Positions 1-4,353 of a DNA stretch of 5,660 bases are shown piece after piece. Origin of the DNA: Bacteroidales bacterium (GTDB lineage Bacteria > Bacteroidota > Bacteroidia > Bacteroidales > Muribaculaceae). Position 1 is the first letter of the stretch; every line of letters starts with the position of its first letter. The notes beneath the pieces were generated by a model. The model saw only the letters and a list, made by a program, of their open reading frames with translations. It searched no databases and was not told the origin of the DNA. Where the stretch lies: assembly GCA_030526455.1 (NCBI GenBank), contig JAUNCU010000183.1, positions 1-5,660 of the forward strand, given 5' to 3'. Made by a program: the position numbers and the translations under genes.

Positions 1-22
1 GACTGTTAGACTGAAAAAAATT

Positions 23-514
23 ATGAGAATTGGAATGGGTTTTGATGTGCACCGCTTGGTGGAAGGCCGCGAGTTGTGGCTGGGCGGTGTGAAGATTGAG
101 CATTCGCTGGGGCTGCTTGGCCATAGCGATGCCGATGTGGCTATTCATGCGCTGTGCGACGCCCTGCTGGGGGCTGCCTGTCTGCGCGACATCGGTTATC
201 ATTTTCCTGATACCGACCCTCGCTACAAGGGCATCGACAGCCGCAAACTGCTGCGCGAAGTGGTGCGCTTGCTCGACGAGAAAGGCTACGTGCTGGGCAA
301 CTGCGACCTCACCATCTGCGCCGAGCGACCCAAAATCAATCCCCACATTCCTGCCATGCAGGAGCAACTGGCTGAGTGCATGGGCTGCCAAGTGGGACAG
401 GTGAGCATCAAGGCCACTACCACCGAACGCCTTGGATTCACCGGCCGCGAAGAAGGCATCTCGGCCTACGCCGTAGCCCTCATCCAAGAGAAAAATCTCA
501 ACGAAGGATTTTGA
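23..514 (+). CDS. ispF: 2-C-methyl-D-erythritol 2,4-cyclodiphosphate synthase (IspF)
   Basis: Cytoplasmic enzyme of the MEP isoprenoid pathway. It converts 4-diphosphocytidyl-2-C-methyl-D-erythritol 2-phosphate into 2-C-methyl-D-erythritol 2,4-cyclodiphosphate, releasing CMP; family members are homotrimers with a divalent metal in each active site. Seen here in 163 residues: the opening MRIGMGFDVH with metal ligands D8 and H10, GHSDADV at 33-39, third ligand H42, DIGYHFPDTD at 56-65, and the cytidine/phosphate-binding signature ATTTERLGFTGREEGI at 131-146. All family motifs are present at the expected spacing and the length is normal. The frame is open leftwards to the window edge, but the conserved MRIG start fixes position 23. 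The A-rich stretch just before the ATG is usual for Bacteroidota. Stops in the other two frames at 7-9 and 12-14 could end an upstream gene. A strong hairpin terminator follows 24 nt after the stop. Confidence 0.97.
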   Translation: MRIGMGFDVHRLVEGRELWLGGVKIEHSLGLLGHSDADVAIHALCDALLGAACLRDIGYHFPDTDPRYKGIDSRKLLREVVRLLDEKGYVLGNCDLTICAERPKINPHIPAMQEQLAECMGCQVGQVSIKATTTERLGFTGREEGISAYAVALIQEKNLNEGF

Positions 515-538
515 TACTCCTTATTTACGAAGATAAAG

Positions 539-582
539 AAAAATGGTAGAAACGCGATTTTGCGAGTTTCTACCATTTTTTT
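539..582. terminator. Perfect 15-bp hairpin, probable bidirectional terminator
   Basis: AAAAATGGTAGAAAC (539-553) pairs perfectly with GTTTCTACCATTTTT (566-580) around a 12-nt loop. Within the loop a further C-G and G-C pair can form past a G/A mismatch. On the plus strand the stem runs into seven T residues (576-582), a good rho-independent terminator for ispF, 24 nt after its stop. On the minus strand the arm ends in five T residues, so the same hairpin could end the capA-xseB transcript arriving from the right, whose last stop is about 120 nt away. Its position between convergent genes fits both uses. Confidence 0.85.
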
Positions 583-625
583 GTATTGGTGTTTGGCTAT
601 CAGAATAATACCAGTCGCCTGGCGC

Positions 626-645
626 GGACGCGATGTATCGCGTCC
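626..645. repeat. REP-like GC-rich palindrome
   Basis: GGACGCGAT (626-634) and ATCGCGTCC (637-645) are perfect inverted arms separated by GT, in the convergent gap between ispF and xseB. It has no T-run, so it is not a classical terminator. Sequences of the type GGGACGCGAT-N2-ATCGCGTCCC are, from memory, dispersed many times in some Bacteroidota genomes, which makes a REP-like dispersed repeat the likeliest reading. Here the outermost G-C pair is broken (C625/C646). That it is repeated in this genome is an inference, since only one copy lies in the window. Confidence 0.6.
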
Positions 646-683
646 CTACCATGCACTGCTGCGTTTTGATGTGCACTCCATTG

Positions 684-702
684 CCCCCCCCTTTGGGTGG
701 GG
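684..702 (-). other. C8 tract with G-rich partner just after xseB
   Basis: Eight C residues (684-691), a TTT spacer, then GGGTGGGG (695-702), lying directly beyond the xseB stop codon. Read on the minus strand it is CCCCACCC-AAA-GGGGGGGG, able to fold into an eight-position stem with one A/G mismatch and a very tight loop. No T-run follows on the minus strand, so it is at most a weak terminator or an RNA 3'-end stabiliser. The eight-base homopolymer is also a place where length errors in sequencing or slippage in replication are likely. Confidence 0.4.
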
Positions 703-703
703 T

Positions 704-913
704 TTACTTTGTGGATTCGTCGAGTTGCTTGATGATTTTTTGTACTTCTTCGTTGGTGGCGGTGAGTTTTTCTTTGCAAATCTTGAGCAATTCGGCCGAA
801 CGCGTGGTGTATTTGGCGAGGTTGTCGAGTGAGCAGTCGGGGCTTTGCATGAGTTGCACGATTTCTTCCAGTTCGGTGACTGCTGCTGAATAGGTGAGTT
901 CGTTTTGTTCCAT
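704..913 (-). CDS. xseB: Exodeoxyribonuclease VII small subunit (XseB)
   Basis: Small subunit of exonuclease VII, the cytoplasmic nuclease that degrades single-stranded DNA from either end; several XseB chains bind the long helical region of each XseA. The 69-residue length is typical. Seen here: the family-type opening 'LTYSAAVTELEEIVQLMQ' (6-23), followed by 'CSLDNLAKYTTRSAELLKICKEKL' in outline (27-50), which matches the usual 's-LD-l---y-r--eL---C---L' pattern, then a charged helical tail. The whole protein is predicted to be two helices with no catalytic residues, as expected. Its ATG lies 1 nt after the xseA stop, so the two are almost certainly co-transcribed and perhaps translationally coupled, giving a fixed subunit ratio. 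It is the last gene of the minus-strand unit. A 90-residue plus-strand frame covering it is a shadow. Confidence 0.93.
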   Translation of the reverse strand: MEQNELTYSAAVTELEEIVQLMQSPDCSLDNLAKYTTRSAELLKICKEKLTATNEEVQKIIKQLDESTK

Positions 914-914
914 A

Positions 915-2261
915 TTATTTCGTGTTTATTTCTTTTTTCAATACGTTTGCCACCACCTTGCCATCGCGGAAGAAGGTGGTGATTTTGCTGCCATCGGGAA
1001 TTTGCGAGGCGTCGGTGATGATTTTTCCGCCACACATGGTGAGCGAGTAGCCGCGCGCCATCACCTTGCGGGGCGAGAGGAGTTCCACCTTGTCGGCGAG
1101 CGCATTGAGGCGCATGGTTTCCTTCATCTTTATCTGCGCCACGGCACTCTTGATGGCGTCGGTGTGGCGCAGCAGGGTGGCGTTTTCGCCGTCGATGCGC
1201 CGCTGCACCATGAGCGGAATTTGCTTGATGTAGTTGTGGAGGCGCAGATTGTTGGTTTCGATGATGCGCTGCGCCAGGATGGGCACGTTGCCGGCGTAGT
1301 AGGAGAGTTGTTCCTTGGCGCGGGCGATGTAGTCGCGGGCGATGGTCACCACTTGGTTGCTCAGTTCGCCTATGTGTGCCAGCGCATTAGCGGCCTGCAG
1401 AATGATGTGTTCGGCCGCTGCTGTAGGCGTCTTCACGCGTATGCCCGCCACATAGTCGAGCACCGTCACGTCGCGCTCGTGGCCTATGCCCACAATCACG
1501 GGCAGCGGGAACGTGGCCACACGGCGTGCAAGGTCGTAGTCGTCGAAACTGTTGAGTTCGGCTGTGCTGCCGCCACCGCGAATGATCACCACGCAGTCGA
1601 ACGCCTCCTTGTGCTGCTCCACGCGGTCAAGGGCAGCCAGTACCGAAGGCACCGTCTTCGCCCCCTGCATCATCGCCTGGAATAGGGCGGGGTAGAAGCG
1701 TACGCCATATTTGTTGTCACAGAGTTGCTTCATAAAGTCGCCGTAGCCAGCCGCGCCCTCCGCCGAAACGATGGCGATGCGCTGCAGCACGGGCGGCACG
1801 GGCACCGTTTTGTTTTGCCCGATGATGCCCTCTTGGGTGAGACGGTCGATAATTTCCTTGCGTCGGCGTTCCATATCGCCCAGCGTGAATTCGGGGTTGA
1901 TGTCGTTGATCACCACGCTCATGCCGAATTGTGGATGGAAATTGGCCGAGATGCACACCATCACCTTTATGTTGCTGCCGAAGTCGCGGCCCGTCACCTT
2001 CTTGAATTTATCGTTGAGGTGGCGGTATTGTCCGGCCCAGATGCACGCATTGATTTTCGCCACGGTTTCGCCCGACTGCGGATGCTTTTGAATCAGTTCG
2101 AGATAGCAGTGCTGTCGCACCCTCACATCGATGGTTTCGGCCATCACCCAGCAGTTGACCACGCTAGAATCGCTCACCAGCCGCTTGATGCGGTTGTTGA
2201 ACTCCAGCAGCGTCATTCCGCCGAGTTTTTTCTCTTCGTTGAAGCCGGTGTTTTCTTCCAT
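915..2261 (-). CDS. xseA: Exodeoxyribonuclease VII large subunit (XseA)
   Basis: Catalytic subunit of exonuclease VII, involved in repair and processing of single-stranded DNA. The 448 residues show the family's order: an N-terminal OB-fold (about 17-125) for DNA binding, beginning 'MTLLEFNNRIKRLV'; a connector with 'YTLGD'-type sequence, here EFTLGDMERRRKEI (124-137); the catalytic core with IAIVSAEGAAGYGDF (162-176), IIRGGGS (226-232), GIGHERD (258-264) and KTPTAAAE (277-284); a long helical region (about 285-395) where XseB would bind; and the C-terminal RGYSLT (403-408) plus a short beta tail. No motif is missing. Two starts are possible: M1 at 2261, 9 nt after the preceding stop, and M16 at 2216, which sits exactly where many family members begin. 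M1 is chosen for the tighter spacing, but the first 15 residues are not conserved. Confidence 0.96.
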   Translation of the reverse strand: MEENTGFNEEKKLGGMTLLEFNNRIKRLVSDSSVVNCWVMAETIDVRVRQHCYLELIQKHPQSGETVAKINACIWAGQYRHLNDKFKKVTGRDFGSNIKVMVCISANFHPQFGMSVVINDINPEFTLGDMERRRKEIIDRLTQEGIIGQNKTVPVPPVLQRIAIVSAEGAAGYGDFMKQLCDNKYGVRFYPALFQAMMQGAKTVPSVLAALDRVEQHKEAFDCVVIIRGGGSTAELNSFDDYDLARRVATFPLPVIVGIGHERDVTVLDYVAGIRVKTPTAAAEHIILQAANALAHIGELSNQVVTIARDYIARAKEQLSYYAGNVPILAQRIIETNNLRLHNYIKQIPLMVQRRIDGENATLLRHTDAIKSAVAQIKMKETMRLNALADKVELLSPRKVMARGYSLTMCGGKIITDASQIPDGSKITTFFRDGKVVANVLKKEINTK

Positions 2262-2270
2262 AGCGCAAGT

Positions 2271-2918
2271 TTATCGTTTAGAGCGTTTTAGTTTCGTGCC
2301 GTCGATATTGTAGGTGATGCTGTCGATGAGGTAGGGCCTGATGCGCTGGTAGGTTTCTCGGCTGAGGAAATCCTTCAGTTGGTGCTTCACCACCAATTGG
2401 CCGTCGTGCTCGCCAAAGGTCATGTGCATGAGCGGGAAGGAGATGAGGCGCATTGCCTCCTCGGCCTTGTCCTTAGGCGTGCCCTGGCGCAGGAAGTGGC
2501 TCATCTTCACCTCGCCGCCCTTCATGCAGCGGTGAAGCGGGATGAGGTGCCACTCGGTGGAGTAGAACGAAATGCGGCTGTCGAGCGCTGGCAGGTTCAC
2601 CGTTTCCACCACGGCAATCACGGTGTCGCGCGTGCCCTTGGTGAGCAGTTTCAGTTCCACCTGCTTCACGTCGGAGCAGCGCACCGAAATGTAGTTTTCG
2701 CTCAGCGAGTCGATTTGTGCCTGACCGCCGTGCACGTTGTTGCTCAAGATTTTCTGGCCTTGCTCAGCCATGGTGATCATGGCCGCGCGGGTGCCTTGCG
2801 GGAGCAATTCAAACACCTTTCCGGGTTCGGAGATAAAGAACTGGCGCACGCCGTCGGCTTTTGCGGCAGTGGCCGCGAGCAGCAGGGCGAAGGCGAATAT
2901 GATAGATTTCAGTTTCAT
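2271..2918 (-). CDS. DUF3256-like exported protein
   Basis: Function unknown. The 215-residue protein starts with a clear Sec signal peptide: MKLK, a hydrophobic stretch to about residue 18, and a likely cleavage after AKA at 21. The mature part resembles DUF3256, a family I know from Bacteroidales: 'VFELLP' (35-40), 'TRAAMITMAEQG' (43-54), 'GGQAQIDSLSENYISV' (64-79), 'VELKLL' (87-92), 'DTVIAVVETVNLPALDSRISFY' in outline (98-119), then W123, and a C-terminal 'RPYLIDSITYNIDGTKLK' (194-211). It is probably a soluble periplasmic or surface protein, since there is no lipobox and no second membrane segment. It starts 12 nt after the capA-like stop and ends 9 nt before xseA, so it lies inside the same transcript. 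Family assignment is from recalled sequence pattern, not a search. Confidence 0.78.
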   Translation of the reverse strand: MKLKSIIFAFALLLAATAAKADGVRQFFISEPGKVFELLPQGTRAAMITMAEQGQKILSNNVHGGQAQIDSLSENYISVRCSDVKQVELKLLTKGTRDTVIAVVETVNLPALDSRISFYSTEWHLIPLHRCMKGGEVKMSHFLRQGTPKDKAEEAMRLISFPLMHMTFGEHDGQLVVKHQLKDFLSRETYQRIRPYLIDSITYNIDGTKLKRSKR

Positions 2919-2930
2919 GCAGTGGATGGG

Positions 2931-4058
2931 TTATTTGATAGTGATGGCGCCGTCGTCGGCAATGGTGAGTTTGCTGTCCTTGAAGTCATCTTCGGTGAGG
3001 CTGCGTATTTCCTTGATCGCCTCGCCGCTACGGTCGGTCTTAGGTCCTTGCATGTATTGCTGGCGGAAGGCGTGGATTTTGCCGCTCACGAATTTTCCGC
3101 CATTGGGGTCGATGGTGGCGGTGATGACGGGCGCAAGGCCAGTCTGTGCCACGATGCCCATGCCGCAGGTGCAGAAGTTGCCTAGGCTGTAGGCGATGAA
3201 GTGGCCTTTGTAGAGTTCGATGGCTCGCACCACGTGAGGGCCGGAGCCGAACACCAAGTCGGCCCCCTCGTCGATGCAGAGGTGGGTGAAGTGGCGCAGG
3301 TGACCGCGGTTGTCGCCGTGAAACATCTCAGCGGCATCGGGCAGATGGCGTGCCACCGTGCCTTCGGCGCCGCCGTGGAAGTAGATCACCACCACATCGG
3401 CCTTGGCGCGCAACTGCTTGATGGTGCTCTTCACCAGGGCTTCGTCGTGGAGCGAGGCGTTGTAGTGCTCGGTGCCGAAGGAGGCGAAGCCGTAGGTCAC
3501 GCCGTCGATGGTCTTGAAGGAAGTGAACGTGTGCTCCTTCTTACTGGGGTCTTTTGCCCCCGCAAAACCGATGCCCGCCTCGGTGAGCGCCTGCTCGGTG
3601 GTGGTGATGGGTGCGGAGAAAAAGTCGTAGATGTGATTGTTGGAGAGCCCCAGGAAGTCGAATCCTGCCTCTTTCAGGTAGCGGGTGTAGCGTGGCGGCA
3701 TCTTAAACATAAACGCCAGTTTGCTTTGCGTATTCTTGCGTGGGCTGCCCACCTCGGGTGGAGCAATCACACCCTCTAGATTGCCGATGGCCACATTGGC
3801 CTGCTTCAGGACAGGGGATACATCGTCGAAGAGATGAGCACCGTCGGCTTGCGGCAGGCGGTCTTTAGGCCAGGTGTTGCCCATCATGATGTCGCCCACC
3901 ATGGCTATGGTCACCTGCTGGGGCAGAGGTTTGGTCACTACCGTAGTGTCGGTGACCACGGTATCGGCTTCAGCAGCGGCTGAGGCTTGCGACTCGGCAC
4001 TGGTGCAACTCGCCAGCAGCGCGCCAGCGCAGAATATGGCTGAAAGGAAATGTTTCAT
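2931..4058 (-). CDS. CapA-family lipoprotein (poly-gamma-glutamate synthesis CapA-like, metallophosphatase fold)
   Basis: Probable outer-surface or periplasmic lipoprotein of 375 residues. The signal peptide MKHFLSAIFCAGALLASC has a lipobox LASC, with C18 as the lipidated cysteine, followed by a low-complexity Ala/Ser/Thr linker (19-45). The rest is a CapA (PGA_cap) domain with calcineurin-like phosphoesterase motifs: AMVGDIMMG (52-60), AIGNLEG (90-96), LGLSNNHIYDF (136-146), YFHGGAEG (226-233), GSGPHVVR (271-278) and AYSLGNF (289-295). In Bacillus, CapA takes part in poly-gamma-glutamate capsule production. Here no capB, capC or capD neighbour is present, so that role is not supported, and hydrolysis of an envelope polymer or phosphoester is only a guess. 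The frame is open up to 4274, but the lipoprotein signal fixes the start at 4058, and a -7 element lies inside the longer version. First gene of the minus-strand unit. Confidence 0.9.
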   Translation of the reverse strand: MKHFLSAIFCAGALLASCTSAESQASAAAEADTVVTDTTVVTKPLPQQVTIAMVGDIMMGNTWPKDRLPQADGAHLFDDVSPVLKQANVAIGNLEGVIAPPEVGSPRKNTQSKLAFMFKMPPRYTRYLKEAGFDFLGLSNNHIYDFFSAPITTTEQALTEAGIGFAGAKDPSKKEHTFTSFKTIDGVTYGFASFGTEHYNASLHDEALVKSTIKQLRAKADVVVIYFHGGAEGTVARHLPDAAEMFHGDNRGHLRHFTHLCIDEGADLVFGSGPHVVRAIELYKGHFIAYSLGNFCTCGMGIVAQTGLAPVITATIDPNGGKFVSGKIHAFRQQYMQGPKTDRSGEAIKEIRSLTEDDFKDSKLTIADDGAITIK

Positions 4059-4086
4059 TTTTTCGGCAATGATTTCTTTTACTCCA

Positions 4087-4094
4087 CAAATATA
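4087..4094 (-). promoter_or_regulatory. -7 element for the capA-like/DUF3256/xseAB unit
   Basis: Read on the minus strand this is TATATTTG, an exact match to the Bacteroidota -7 consensus TAnnTTTG. It lies 28 nt upstream of the capA-like ATG, implying a short leader of about 20-25 nt. At the expected -33 distance there is only TTTCTGG (about 4118-4124), a poor match to TTTG, so the promoter may be weaker or need an activator. The A-rich stretch directly before the ATG is the usual Bacteroidota translation start context. No other TAnnTTTG on this strand was seen in the intergenic region. Confidence 0.6.
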
Positions 4095-4206
4095 GTGAAA
4101 AAAATAGAACATAGATGCCAGAAATGCGAAAATTATATCTGCAGGCACCGAGAAAAAAAGGCAGGGGGCGATAGGTGAATTAAAAGTTGAAAAAACTCCT
4201 ACAGAT

Positions 4207-4234
4207 TCGCGAAAAAATGATAGATTTTTTGCGA
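4207..4234. promoter_or_regulatory. Hairpin/dyad upstream of the plus-strand promoter
   Basis: TCGC + G + AAAAAAT (4207-4218) is the reverse complement of ATTTTTTGCGA (4224-4234) apart from one extra G at 4211. The centre is GATAG (4219-4223), giving an 11-bp stem with a single bulge. It sits 16 bp upstream of the -33 box of the secreted-protein promoter, between divergent promoters, so it is better explained as a protein-binding dyad than as a terminator. The AT-rich inner arms would make a weak RNA stem. What binds it is unknown. Confidence 0.45.
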
Positions 4235-4250
4235 TAATTGCTTGATTTAT

Positions 4251-4282
4251 TTTGTATTTCAAGAAATAATACACTATCTTTG
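4251..4282 (+). promoter_or_regulatory. Bacteroidota-type promoter of the secreted repeat protein
   Basis: TTTG at 4251-4254 (-33 box), a 20-nt spacer, then TATCTTTG at 4275-4282 (-7 box). This matches the housekeeping sigma consensus TTTG-N19-21-TAnnTTTG in both boxes and spacing. Transcription would begin at about 4286-4290, giving a leader of roughly 65 nt before the ATG at 4354. The spacer holds a perfect inverted repeat, TATTTC-AA-GAAATA (4255-4268), occupying the part next to the -33 box, a usual position for an operator. Confidence 0.82.
4255..4268. promoter_or_regulatory. Candidate operator: 6-bp inverted repeat between promoter boxes
   Basis: TATTTC (4255-4260), AA, GAAATA (4263-4268): perfect 6-bp arms with a 2-nt centre, starting immediately after the -33 box. 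A regulator bound here would overlap RNA polymerase directly. The short length and AT-rich surroundings mean chance occurrence is possible. Confidence 0.35.
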
Positions 4283-4299
4283 CTCCCAGTAAATTACTG

Positions 4300-4333
4300 A
4301 CTAATTCTATTTTAGATATTTACTAATTCTATT
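4300..4333 (+). repeat. 12-bp direct repeat in the 5' leader
   Basis: ACTAATTCTATT occurs at 4300-4311 and again at 4322-4333, exactly 22 bp apart, about two turns of the helix. Both copies fall between the predicted transcription start and the ATG at 4354, so they could act in DNA as paired binding sites or in the leader RNA. No Shine-Dalgarno-like sequence lies between the second copy and the start codon. Confidence 0.55.
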
Positions 4334-4353
4334 CATTTTAACATTTACCACCT

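Noticed and set aside
96..404. 102-residue frame inside ispF
   Set aside because: Out-of-frame overlap with a complete and well-conserved enzyme gene; no domain features.
560..893. Plus-strand frames 560-832 and 633-893 over the convergent gap and xseB
   Set aside because: They start within the terminator hairpin or the palindrome and run antisense to xseB; no promoter or family resemblance.
894..3779. A series of long plus-strand open frames (894-1685, 1725-2291, 2379-3185, 3201-3779) opposite the minus-strand genes
   Set aside because: Their products are rich in His, Ala, Val and Gly with no recognisable domain, and they lie opposite xseA, the DUF3256-like gene and the capA-like gene, which have clear family motifs. 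They are antisense shadows produced by GC-biased codon use.
4059..4274. A 72-residue N-terminal extension of the capA-like protein
   Set aside because: It would hide the clear lipoprotein signal at 4058 inside the protein, has no coding character, and covers the -7 element TATATTTG.
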